Shown here in pieces: positions 1-8,286 of a stretch of DNA of 22,290 nucleotides. Position 1 is the first letter of the stretch. Each line of letters starts with the position of its first letter. Source of the stretch: a virus; IMG/VR virus record IMGVR_UViG_3300027721_000084, positions 1-22,290 of that record; one strand, given 5' to 3'. Position numbers and translations under genes: made by a program. The notes beneath the pieces are model-generated. The model saw nothing but the letters and a program-made list of their open reading frames with translations, had not been told where the DNA came from and did not search any database.

Positions 1-51
1 ATGCGCTGCTAAATTTGTATTTATTAAATCTAATACTTCTGTGTAGTTCAT
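1..51 (-). CDS. 5' end of an unidentified gene, cut by the window edge
   Basis: An ATG at 51-49 begins 12 bases after the stop of the 1441-residue stabilisation protein. It stays open to the window edge, giving MNYTEVLDLINTNLAAH. The spacing and strand match the other genes of the tail operon, so it is probably the next gene in that transcription unit. Seventeen residues are too few to assign a family. The call rests on the ATG, the open frame and the operon position only. Confidence 0.5.
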   Translation of the reverse strand, partial: MNYTEVLDLINTNLAAH

Positions 52-63
52 TTTTATTTATTT

Positions 64-3000
64 TTAAAAAGTTGTTGCGTAATCAAGTGGTGAATAATCT
101 AATTCTGAATAATCAGGTTCTCTATAATCCCATACTAAATATAGGTAATATCCTAAAGTATCATTATACACAAAAGAAGATTCATATAGTCCAGTAGAAG
201 GATTTAACGTAGGAGAACAAGTAGTTAATAAAGGAGTTATAATATCGGCATCTAACTCAGAATAAAGAGTATCGGATATTAAATATTTAAACCTGTAACT
301 ATATTCATTAAATACAAAATCATCGCCAAAAACCTTATCTGATTGCATTTTAACCGTACTTCCATTAGCTGGAATAATTCCAACAGATGGCATGCCTGAT
401 ATTTCATGATATAACGATACTCCATCGGATTCAATAAGGACAAAATCTACATTATATACACTATTAAATCCATTTAACGACCAGTTATAATTATTATGGA
501 TAGTCTGTCCCTCAAATACTGGAGAGTTATATACTATCCTAATTACCGAAATATCTTTTGCATAAGGACATTTAGTTGTTATCACATAAGATGACTCTTC
601 AAGACATTCTATAGTAATAGTTATTTTGGTTTTAGTTGTTAAATCTTTATAGAAAAAAATAGATCCAGTACCTGTAACTGTTTGATTTATAACCTCTACT
701 GAATTATAATTTATAAATATATTTGCAGATCCTATTATAAAGTCATAATTAATATATATATGCCCTAAAGATGTCCCAACCTCTACGTCATATGTGTATG
801 TATCAAATTTTAGCTGTCTAGATATGGCACTATTACATTTATAAGCATCTGTAATAATTGGTTTTAATTGACTATTAGTAGATAATACATATTCATTCAT
901 ATATGGATCATATCCGCCAATTTTTTGATTATTGAATGTAGACTTAAACTCATCTCTAAACCAGTTCTTTAATCCAAAGTTAGATATAATATCTAAATCC
1001 TCTGCCTGAGCAGAACCTCCTTTTAAATTCAATACCGAATTACGTTTAGCATCAGTAAAATATATATCAGAGCCACGAACCGCAAAACTCTCAGGGTTAT
1101 TACTTATTCCATAATCTTCAATTCTAGCTATTTGAGTACCTAAAACTTCTGGAATAGAGGTAATAGCACCACCAGCAGCAGCGTCTGAAAGTAAGTTCTT
1201 ACCAGCTAATACATAAGATATTTTATCTTCCTGTAGTACAAGTATATCAGTTTTACGAGCAAATAGTTTATTTATTGGTCCAAATGACTTCTCGCAGTCT
1301 TTCCAATTAGAAAGAGCAAGATTAAACTCATTTAACTTATTTATATTTGTTTCAGCATTATATACTCCGCTATATGTTAGCCCAGCATATCTATTAGCTT
1401 CTTTAAATTCTTCTTGAGATACAGAAGTAACCCTACTTCCTAAATAAAAAGGAGTTCCAATAATTGAATCGTTTATCTTATAGCTTTCAACACCATTTCC
1501 AAATGTAAAACAATTAAAAAAATTCAAATCAATTACAGCTGGAGCTATAGACGTTTGATTAGAAATATTACCAGTATGTAATCCATTAATAATAGAAAAA
1601 CTATCGCTTCCCTCGTAGTATATCTCTCCGTCAGAATCTTCAGCCTCTGTTTCAAACACCATCAATGAAGTGGCTCTTTGAACTGTTATATGTATAGAAG
1701 CTCTTGATACGCGTTCGTTACACCAAGGGGTTCCGCTTGAGACTACAAACCACAATTCACCAGTAGTATCATCAAATTGAAATTGATATTGATTTACATT
1801 TTGAATAGGTGGTAAATGGCAAGAAGTACCCAGAATAGTGTATGGAGAGCAATTAATCCACTGCTCTAGGCTATGCGTTTGTTCATTATCATTCGGTTCT
1901 TCACTACCGCTATATTCACCTGATGAAAAATTAACATTGTCTCCTTCAACAAAATCATATAAATTATCATAATCTTGAGACGACGTAAATGTTTTGTCAA
2001 ATACATAGTGAGATGATCCGCATTTACTGCCAGTTCCCTTTCTGTTTAGGTCGATAACGATTTTAATCCTACTTCCAGCAGGTATAGTATATGGTCTATA
2101 TGGAGGTATTGTAGGAGTTAATGTATCTGAAATATAATCTGGATTGTCTTCATAGCAAGGATATATAGAAGTTGAAGGATATTTTTTTTCTCCGAAATCT
2201 ATATAACTATTAGGTTGATATTCGGCATTAAAATTAGAGCATTTTAAAGCCATGTATAATCCAGCAGGCTCTTCTATTAGTTCGTCATTTTGATTTTTAT
2301 TCCCAGTTATAAAATCTATTGGTTGAGATTTTAATTCTAGTACTTTTGTTTTTACTAATGAATCTAAAGGTCCGTCAGTATCTAATTTTACAATCAATAC
2401 AGAATCTTCTTGCACCTTACTTCTATTATCTCCTTCTAATTTAAACCAAGTTATGCCAGAATCTTCTTTATAAAATTGATTTGAATACACTATTTGATAA
2501 GTAGATTTAGATGGCTTTACTACAAATTTATATCTTGTAGCCCATTCAGGAGCTACATTATAAATGCTAGCTCTAATATTATTTTTAGTTTCTGACGCAA
2601 ATGATGGGATAAATACAGTATTAAACGTATCTACTAATGCTGTAGAACTTCTATTATACTGATCCATATAAACTATAGCAACTTCGTAATCTCTATTACT
2701 ATGAAGACTTTGTCTAGCTCCTATTTTAGAAAATATAGTTGAAAACGCAGAATTATTAAAATATTCATAGGCATAAAGATAGGTTCCTAAGTTATCAGGA
2801 TCTTCTATTTTAAATTTAATAGCTGGAACTTGAATTGTTATTGTAGTTCCAGAAGGAGTTGCTGTAATTGTAAATCCACCATCAACACCAGCTATACCAG
2901 AACCCACCTTATCCCATGACTCTGTAAACGGAGGGAATATGCCTTTAGAAACGACAGAGTTATTAAATATATCTGTAAGAGATGTCCCAGGTTCTCCAAA

Positions 3001-4389
3001 TGGTTGATGTGTGTATATGGCGTTTACAAACTCTGTACTTGTAGCTAAATCATATACGCTGCTGTAATTTCTTCTTAATGTAAATATAAATGAATTTTGA
3101 AATTCATTATATGGAGCAGGTGATTCTGGTGGATTATCATAATCTACATATCCAGAAAATTTCTCATGCTGCAATGAAAAGAACATAGAAAATAAAGATC
3201 CTTCAACAAGTTCTACTCCATCTAAATCAATAGTTACGGTAGAATTATTTGAAGATATGTTTTGAGTACTATCTATAGAATATATTGATCCATCACTTAA
3301 GTCATAAGGAACTTCAATAGAACTTATATTTTCACTTATAACGTCTAACGAATAGCTTAATTGCGAGTCAATATTATATCCGTCAATATAATTTCCATAA
3401 ATTAATCTATTACCCATTGTAGTTTGAGACTTTGCTGTTCTAGGAACATTATCATATAGTCTAAGTAATTCGCTTTCGGGTAGAGTTGTATATATCTTCC
3501 TATTGTTAAAAGATATTGTTTGAATATCATTATCAAACCATCCTTGCTCGGTTTTTTTGTACCTTTCAATTACATTTATTATATTTGAATCAGATAGTTT
3601 AAAACATAAATCAATACCGATTACGTGTTTACTACCAGTATTAAATGAAACATTCACAGAATTAAATATATTCTGCATTGATTTATTTGTATATGTAGAA
3701 TAATCTAATTCAAAATTACCTGGTTCAAACGCTATCTCGCTAAATTGAGATAAAGCACTATATTCATTATCTACATACTTGTATCTATAGCTAAACGATA
3801 TAAATCTTTCGACAATATAGTTTTCTTCTCCAGCTTGATTATAAAGTTGTAATGATGGAGCTTCTAATGGAGGAGCTACAATAACAGAAATATCGTCTTC
3901 AGTTATTTGGTCAATATTATATATTGGCTGAGAATAACTTCTTGTTACATTTATCTTTCTTGGGGGGTTTAAATTATCAGTCCAAAATAATAAGTCATCA
4001 ACCTTATTTATGCCATTTATAAGGTAATCAACACTAAAATTAAGTACAGATGTAGATGTTATATGGTATATGATTACGTCATTATTAGTATTATAAGATA
4101 AAATCATATCTACATTATCTGGATCGCATATAAACCAGTATAACGTTTCGTTTGAGCCGTCTTCATAAGATCCAATACATCTGGCATTTACTCCAAGAAC
4201 ATTTCCTTGATGTCTAATATCTGTAAGTCGAATGTTTCCCTTTGAATTTTCCAAAGCACCAATACTATTATCTTCACTTGACCCTATCCTTACGTTTAAA
4301 GCATCTATATATTGACCAGGGGGAATTAACCTCTCGTCAAAATCCTTATTCATTTTTCCAGCCAAGAAGTTTACCTCAACGTTTGCCAT
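64..4389 (-). CDS. Tail/neck stabilisation (muzzle-type) protein
   Basis: This very large structural protein (1441 aa) probably forms the end of the short tail below the adaptor rings. The clearest sign is the N-terminus: residues 13-52 carry MNKDFDERLIPPGQY, then IDALNVRIG, then GALENSKGN. I associate this signature with the stabilisation proteins of crAss-like and marine podoviruses, which occupy the role of P22 gp10. The rest is long, beta-rich and Asn/Ser/Tyr-rich, with no transmembrane segment or enzymatic motif that I can see. The C-terminus is Tyr/Asp-rich (DYSELDYSPLDYATTF). It is the last complete gene of the unit and starts one base after the 305-residue adaptor gene stops. The family role is inferred from the N-terminal motif, the length and the position directly after two adaptor-like genes. 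Confidence 0.75.
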   Translation of the reverse strand: MANVEVNFLAGKMNKDFDERLIPPGQYIDALNVRIGSSEDNSIGALENSKGNIRLTDIRHQGNVLGVNARCIGSYEDGSNETLYWFICDPDNVDMILSYNTNNDVIIYHITSTSVLNFSVDYLINGINKVDDLLFWTDNLNPPRKINVTRSYSQPIYNIDQITEDDISVIVAPPLEAPSLQLYNQAGEENYIVERFISFSYRYKYVDNEYSALSQFSEIAFEPGNFELDYSTYTNKSMQNIFNSVNVSFNTGSKHVIGIDLCFKLSDSNIINVIERYKKTEQGWFDNDIQTISFNNRKIYTTLPESELLRLYDNVPRTAKSQTTMGNRLIYGNYIDGYNIDSQLSYSLDVISENISSIEVPYDLSDGSIYSIDSTQNISSNNSTVTIDLDGVELVEGSLFSMFFSLQHEKFSGYVDYDNPPESPAPYNEFQNSFIFTLRRNYSSVYDLATSTEFVNAIYTHQPFGEPGTSLTDIFNNSVVSKGIFPPFTESWDKVGSGIAGVDGGFTITATPSGTTITIQVPAIKFKIEDPDNLGTYLYAYEYFNNSAFSTIFSKIGARQSLHSNRDYEVAIVYMDQYNRSSTALVDTFNTVFIPSFASETKNNIRASIYNVAPEWATRYKFVVKPSKSTYQIVYSNQFYKEDSGITWFKLEGDNRSKVQEDSVLIVKLDTDGPLDSLVKTKVLELKSQPIDFITGNKNQNDELIEEPAGLYMALKCSNFNAEYQPNSYIDFGEKKYPSTSIYPCYEDNPDYISDTLTPTIPPYRPYTIPAGSRIKIVIDLNRKGTGSKCGSSHYVFDKTFTSSQDYDNLYDFVEGDNVNFSSGEYSGSEEPNDNEQTHSLEQWINCSPYTILGTSCHLPPIQNVNQYQFQFDDTTGELWFVVSSGTPWCNERVSRASIHITVQRATSLMVFETEAEDSDGEIYYEGSDSFSIINGLHTGNISNQTSIAPAVIDLNFFNCFTFGNGVESYKINDSIIGTPFYLGSRVTSVSQEEFKEANRYAGLTYSGVYNAETNINKLNEFNLALSNWKDCEKSFGPINKLFARKTDILVLQEDKISYVLAGKNLLSDAAAGGAITSIPEVLGTQIARIEDYGISNNPESFAVRGSDIYFTDAKRNSVLNLKGGSAQAEDLDIISNFGLKNWFRDEFKSTFNNQKIGGYDPYMNEYVLSTNSQLKPIITDAYKCNSAISRQLKFDTYTYDVEVGTSLGHIYINYDFIIGSANIFINYNSVEVINQTVTGTGSIFFYKDLTTKTKITITIECLEESSYVITTKCPYAKDISVIRIVYNSPVFEGQTIHNNYNWSLNGFNSVYNVDFVLIESDGVSLYHEISGMPSVGIIPANGSTVKMQSDKVFGDDFVFNEYSYRFKYLISDTLYSELDADIITPLLTTCSPTLNPSTGLYESSFVYNDTLGYYLYLVWDYREPDYSELDYSPLDYATTF

Positions 4390-4390
4390 A

Positions 4391-5308
4391 TTATTTTATC
4401 CATTTGTCTTTGCCTCTCAGATTCATCAATAATCTTCCTGGATGCATATTACTCAATCTTATTTTTGCGTTTCTTAAAAGGGCTGTTTTGTCCTTTTTAG
4501 CACGTTGTACGACATATTCTTGCACTCCTTGTTTGTTATTTAATATAGCATACTTCATATATGCATACATAAACTCCTCAGCAAGTTTATTTACCTGAAC
4601 CTCAGCATCATCCCCACCTTCCATACCATCAGATATATACTCTAAGATACATAACTCTCCAGCCATTCCAGAACTAAAATTAATTACTCCCGATTGCTTG
4701 TCGATTCTATATGTAGGATTTGAGTTAGCCGTTTCTGTATTTAAACCAAAACGAGAACCTACATTATAGTCAAAGTACCATCTTCCATCAATATTATACC
4801 CCTCCCTACCAGAGAATTTTCCCTCTCCTAAATAAATAGTCCTTAGTGTATCATTAATTCTATCGTGGTCCAATATAGACGTTCCTTCTAATACATCTCC
4901 GTTTTGGTCAAATAATACACGACAGTTATTATCCTGTAAGTAACTATTACTATGATTGACTTGTATATTTTCAGAAAGAGGTCTAAGTATTCCGTTTTTG
5001 AACAGTGACATTCTAACATAATTAACGTAGTTGTTTGGCAGAATGAATTTTAAATTGTCACATATACTTATCTCTAATACTTTAATCTCCTTTAAAGCAT
5101 CGTAATTTATTTCTTGAATCCCACGTTTTGCGTGAAATAGGATATTGTATTTACTAATATTATTTATTAGTTTGTCATTACCAACATACATTAACATAAA
5201 GTTATTTACTAGGTCAGACAATGATATATATTGGTAAGATCCCCAGTTTTCATTTTCAGGATTATTCCCTGAGTTCTCGTAGTATTGGTAACCGTTTAAG
5301 TACGCCAT
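4391..5308 (-). CDS. Head-tail adaptor / tail tubular ring protein (second)
   Basis: This 305-residue protein lies between the other adaptor-like gene and the stabilisation protein. The N-terminus has QYYENSGNNPENENWGSYQY, followed by a mostly helical section with LINNISKYNILFHAKRGIQE and INYDALKEIKVLEI (about residues 45-80). The middle is beta-rich and contains a FDQNGD motif. The C-terminal 70 residues are helical and basic (KLAEEFMYAYMKYAILNNK, then AKKDKTALLRNAKIRLSNM). The helical pattern and gene order match the gp4-like or ring proteins that bridge the portal and tail in podoviruses. The family resemblance is from memory and the precise ring position is unknown. It is translationally packed against both neighbours, with one-base gaps. 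Confidence 0.6.
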   Translation of the reverse strand: MAYLNGYQYYENSGNNPENENWGSYQYISLSDLVNNFMLMYVGNDKLINNISKYNILFHAKRGIQEINYDALKEIKVLEISICDNLKFILPNNYVNYVRMSLFKNGILRPLSENIQVNHSNSYLQDNNCRVLFDQNGDVLEGTSILDHDRINDTLRTIYLGEGKFSGREGYNIDGRWYFDYNVGSRFGLNTETANSNPTYRIDKQSGVINFSSGMAGELCILEYISDGMEGGDDAEVQVNKLAEEFMYAYMKYAILNNKQGVQEYVVQRAKKDKTALLRNAKIRLSNMHPGRLLMNLRGKDKWIK

Positions 5309-5309
5309 A

Positions 5310-6014
5310 TTATCCTTCTATTTGTTTATTAGCGGTTTCTTGAGATGTTCCAAATGCATACACATCAGCCTCTCTAATAGATATTCCTGCGTACTGTAAT
5401 ATTTTAGAAACTAAAGACACCTCATCAAATGCTGGTATCTCAAAGTCTTGGTAAAGTAAGTTTGTTTGGTCAAATAATGGAGAGCCTTGTCCTGGAACTA
5501 GCTCATAATAAGTCCATTTCGGGTCCTTAGGCATACGAATGTACTGAGCCTTAACCAATGAGTCAATAGTGTCAGGATATACCGTCAAAGACGTTGATTC
5601 CATTGAATAAACAGGAAACATAGTCGATGGACTTGTAAGGTTAGATGTTAACAAATAAAGTAACTTATCTTGAGTAACTCTATCAATCTCTTTAGAGTTA
5701 TTGTATCTAATTGAGTTTAGGTAGTAGTAGTCTGATGGTAACTCAAATGTTCCAGATGGAATGTCGTAAGCCAATGTAGCAGTAGTTGAAAAACTATCAA
5801 TAGTTTCTTCTAAGTGTTTTACAATATCTGAGTATCCAGTACCAGACATTCTTGCATTTTGTTTAACTATCCAATTATTATATTGGTAGAAATAATTCTC
5901 AAATATATCTAACTGTGCTTGTTTGGCGTATAAGTTAAAATCTTCAGGTGTAATATACCCAAAGTTATTCTTATTAGCTACCGACAATACAGTGTTCCTA
6001 ACCGAATTTATCAT
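5310..6014 (-). CDS. Head-tail adaptor / ring protein (first)
   Basis: This 234-residue protein is the first gene after the terminator/promoter pair at 6030-6067. Its N-terminal half is helical: MINSVRNTVLSVANKNNFGY, then ITPEDFNLYAKQAQLDIFEN, then a YFYQYN stretch (residues 1-46). A beta-rich middle follows, with ELPSDYYYLNSIRY, and the end is helical with an Ala/Gln-rich tail. An N-terminal 'DFNLYAKQAQLDIFE' helix followed by a sandwich of strands is what I associate with conserved neck/adaptor proteins of marine Bacteroidota podoviruses. No enzymatic motif is visible. The ATG at 6014 is only about 15 bases from the putative promoter, implying a very short leader. Which adaptor ring it forms cannot be decided from sequence alone. 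Confidence 0.55.
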   Translation of the reverse strand: MINSVRNTVLSVANKNNFGYITPEDFNLYAKQAQLDIFENYFYQYNNWIVKQNARMSGTGYSDIVKHLEETIDSFSTTATLAYDIPSGTFELPSDYYYLNSIRYNNSKEIDRVTQDKLLYLLTSNLTSPSTMFPVYSMESTSLTVYPDTIDSLVKAQYIRMPKDPKWTYYELVPGQGSPLFDQTNLLYQDFEIPAFDEVSLVSKILQYAGISIREADVYAFGTSQETANKQIEG

Positions 6015-6029
6015 TTATAAAACTTTTTA

Positions 6030-6037
6030 CAAAGATA
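6030..6037 (-). promoter_or_regulatory. Putative Bacteroidota-type -7 promoter element for the tail module
   Basis: The minus strand reads TATCTTTG, a perfect match to TAnnTTTG, the -7 element of the primary sigma factor in Bacteroidota. It lies directly after the U-tract of the terminator at 6040-6067 and 16 bases before the ATG of the first adaptor gene. No clear -33 TTG is visible at the expected distance, where the terminator stem lies. The leader would be only about ten bases. The same 14-base context (TATCTTTGTAAAAA) recurs upstream of the gene at 15339-15557. Confidence 0.5.
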
Positions 6038-6039
6038 CT

Positions 6040-6067
6040 AAAAAAAAACACCCTATTTTTTAGGGTG
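6040..6067 (-). terminator. Intrinsic terminator after the 246-residue gene
   Basis: On the minus strand a 7-bp perfect stem (CACCCTA / TAGGGTG) encloses a five-A loop and is followed by nine consecutive T residues. It lies 10 bases after the stop of the 6078-6818 gene and is the textbook layout of a Rho-independent terminator for minus-strand transcription. The A-tract on the other side of the stem is absent in a form that would make it equally good for plus-strand transcription. Confidence 0.9.
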
Positions 6068-6077
6068 CTTTATTAAT

Positions 6078-6818
6078 TTACTTAACGTGATTCTCTAATA
6101 GTCGTAAGACCTCGATACCTTCATCGGTCTGAAGAAATGACGCTAAGATATATACTGATTCCTCTCCAAATGGAACGGTAAGTAATTTCTTTTTATTGGA
6201 AGGTAAGTTATAATAAATATCTCTTCCCTTATTTTTTAACCTCAATAAGTCGTACTCAAAGAATTTAGCACAAGTATTTTGAAGTTGTAACATTGGGTCA
6301 TTCAACATTTCTAAGAATTGTCTTGGATGGTTTCTTGAATAAACAAGAATATCACGTTTCAATTCAGCTGTCGACATTTTCTCAATTTTAGAACCAAGTA
6401 ATACACGAGCTACTGCTTCAAGTAGTTCGATACTTAAGTCCCTTGCTGCAATCTGCGCATCTAATTCGCTTGATAATCTATCAACGTCAGATGTTGCATC
6501 TTTTTCTGTATTAACCTCCTCGAATACTGACCCATTTGCAGGGTGTATATCTAAAAATTGTTGTAATACTGGATTATTTCCAGCAACACTCAAAGCTCCA
6601 TCCACAAAAATAATAGGTTCTAAGATAGCATTTCCGTCTTGCTCATCCTCGAACGGGCTCTTTTGGTTTCTTGCGTACCTTAATGCTCTTTGTGATTTTC
6701 CATCAAAGTGCAATAATGCTGCTCTGTGGGTATTTCTTGATGCCAACATATAAGTAAGTGGCGTATTCTTTTTCTTTAAAACGTAGATTTTGTCTGTTAG
6801 GACTGTTTGATTTTTCAT
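6078..6818 (-). CDS. Unknown protein encoded between capsid and tail modules
   Basis: I do not recognise a characterised function for this 246-residue protein. The first 100 residues look like a compact domain with an N-terminal strand (KIYVLKKKNTPLTYMLASRN), an RALRYARNQKSPFEDEQDG motif, then IIFVDGALSV and FLDIHPANGSVFEE. Residues about 104-165 are helical and charged. The last 80 are mixed, with YNLPSNKKKLLTVPFG near the end. It sits alone between two intrinsic terminators, after the major capsid gene and before the tail adaptors. In crAss-like phages a poorly understood virion or nucleoid-type gene often occupies this slot. A head-associated, packaged or decoration protein is plausible, but this is position-based inference. 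The ATG at 6818 fits the 20-base spacing from the upstream terminator. Confidence 0.8.
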   Translation of the reverse strand: MKNQTVLTDKIYVLKKKNTPLTYMLASRNTHRAALLHFDGKSQRALRYARNQKSPFEDEQDGNAILEPIIFVDGALSVAGNNPVLQQFLDIHPANGSVFEEVNTEKDATSDVDRLSSELDAQIAARDLSIELLEAVARVLLGSKIEKMSTAELKRDILVYSRNHPRQFLEMLNDPMLQLQNTCAKFFEYDLLRLKNKGRDIYYNLPSNKKKLLTVPFGEESVYILASFLQTDEGIEVLRLLENHVK

Positions 6819-6837
6819 TTGATAAGATTTAAAATTT

Positions 6838-6871
6838 AAAAAAAATAACAGGGGATGTTACTCCCCTGTTA
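6838..6871 (-). terminator. Strong intrinsic terminator after the major capsid gene
   Basis: On the minus strand a 10-bp perfect stem (TAACAGGGGA / TCCCCTGTTA, at 6862-6871 and 6846-6855) encloses a six-base loop and is followed by eight T residues. It begins 9 bases after the capsid stop codon. The downstream gene's ATG is only 20 bases past the U-tract, and no TAnnTTTG element lies between. That gene is therefore probably transcribed by read-through. Confidence 0.92.
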
Positions 6872-6880
6872 AGGTATTAA

Positions 6881-8275
6881 TTATGCTTCAAAAATAAAGA
6901 AGTTATTTGCACCTAAAGTACATAAAGCTCTTTCAGATAAGAAGTGAACCTCCATAGCATCTAAGCTAGAAGTAGATGCACCACCAGCAGAACCAGTAAT
7001 CCAAGTTTTGTAACGTCTGTCTTCAGTTTCAGAAGCTCTGTAACGTACGTGTAAGAATGGACGTTTAGCGTTTTTACCAAGAACTTGGTCGTAAACTGTA
7101 GTAGAACCAGCTGGTACTAATACTCCATTAACAGAACCACCTACAATACCACCTCTTAGTGTAGCATCGTTTAAGTATTTCCAGTCAGTTTTGTAGAAAT
7201 CGTAACCTCTACGGAAACCTGTAAATCCTAAATTCAATGACATCTCTCTATCATTGTCAAACAAACCGTAAGAAACTCCACCAGCAGCATTAGAAGATTG
7301 TGCTCCCAACATATCATCAACATCAAAAGAGAATTGACGGTTCAAGAACAATACATTTTCTTCAATAGCTCCTTGTTTGTCAAGTCTTTGGATAATAGCG
7401 TCAAAATCAACTAAAGCAGTTGGATTTCCACCACCCCAAACATTTCCTCTATCGTTGATAGAATAGAATAAACCTTCAGAACCTTTGTTTCCGTAAACTG
7501 TATTTGCAACAGCTCCAGAACCAGCCTCAGCAGGAACCGCTTCAATCATACTCATCTCTAAGTAGTCGTCAAAACGTAAACGAGTTTCATGCTCTGATTT
7601 AATGTACCATAAGTATCCAGTAGCTCCGTTCTCAGTAGTCACTTCAACCCATCCGATTTGTGCCATATCTGAACCAGATACTGCGTACTTATCTTTGATG
7701 ATGATTGGACTGTTCTCGAAGATGTCATCAACTGACTCAAGAGACTCTTCCATTCCTTCAGTTCCTTTTCTAAACTCAGAACCGTAAACGAATGCAGTAA
7801 CATCTGAACCTAAAGGAAAAGATTGTCCTGTACCTTCGTAGAAAGCAACATCAAATGTACCTAAAGTATAATCTACATCTGTAATGATTGCTTTATTTGA
7901 ATTAGCAGCAACAGTATTGTCAGACAAGAAAACTGTCTGTCCTTTTCTAAATGCAATACCACCAGAGATAGTATCATTCACTGTAATAGTAGCTGTATCG
8001 CTATTTACCGCATCAGCAGATGTACAATCAGTGTATTTAGTGTGTAAACGCCCTTGTTCTGCCCATTTGATAAGGTCAGAGTTAGATGGCATTTCAGCTC
8101 CAACCGCTCTTAAGAAAGATGCAACTGAGCGATTTCCGTAACGTTCAAATTCTTTCTCGTAAGTATCAGGAAGATACTGATTCAAGAAGTTGAAATCCGT
8201 GATGTAGTTGGTAGAAAGAGTTTTTCTTTCAGCCGATGGGGTTAATGAAAACCCAGGTGTTGGCATTACTGACAT
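6881..8275 (-). CDS. Major capsid protein (HK97-fold expected)
   Basis: This 464-residue protein should form the icosahedral shell. Evidence is its position (portal, scaffold-like gene, this gene), a length normal for HK97-fold capsid proteins, and its composition: Gly/Ala/Ser-rich, acidic to neutral, few Cys. The N-terminal arm (about 1-60) has NYITDFNFLNQYLPDTYEKE, then ERYGNRSVASFLRAVGAEMP. I associate this pattern with capsid proteins of marine Bacteroidota phages. A small inserted beta-rich section (about 85-165) has an SH3-like feel, with VNDTISGGIAFRKGQTVFLS. Glu-rich FRKGTEGMEESLESVDD resembles an E-loop/spine-helix region. Codon use looks more GC-rich than the neighbours, fitting high expression, and a strong terminator follows. 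No prohead protease gene is seen in the window. Confidence 0.85.
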   Translation of the reverse strand: MSVMPTPGFSLTPSAERKTLSTNYITDFNFLNQYLPDTYEKEFERYGNRSVASFLRAVGAEMPSNSDLIKWAEQGRLHTKYTDCTSADAVNSDTATITVNDTISGGIAFRKGQTVFLSDNTVAANSNKAIITDVDYTLGTFDVAFYEGTGQSFPLGSDVTAFVYGSEFRKGTEGMEESLESVDDIFENSPIIIKDKYAVSGSDMAQIGWVEVTTENGATGYLWYIKSEHETRLRFDDYLEMSMIEAVPAEAGSGAVANTVYGNKGSEGLFYSINDRGNVWGGGNPTALVDFDAIIQRLDKQGAIEENVLFLNRQFSFDVDDMLGAQSSNAAGGVSYGLFDNDREMSLNLGFTGFRRGYDFYKTDWKYLNDATLRGGIVGGSVNGVLVPAGSTTVYDQVLGKNAKRPFLHVRYRASETEDRRYKTWITGSAGGASTSSLDAMEVHFLSERALCTLGANNFFIFEA

Positions 8276-8286
8276 AGTCGTGTTTT

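Noticed and set aside
4242-4598. Plus-strand open frame of 118 codons
   Set aside because: It is antisense to two well-supported structural genes and has the hydrophobic, Leu/Phe-rich composition expected of an antisense shadow in AT-rich DNA.
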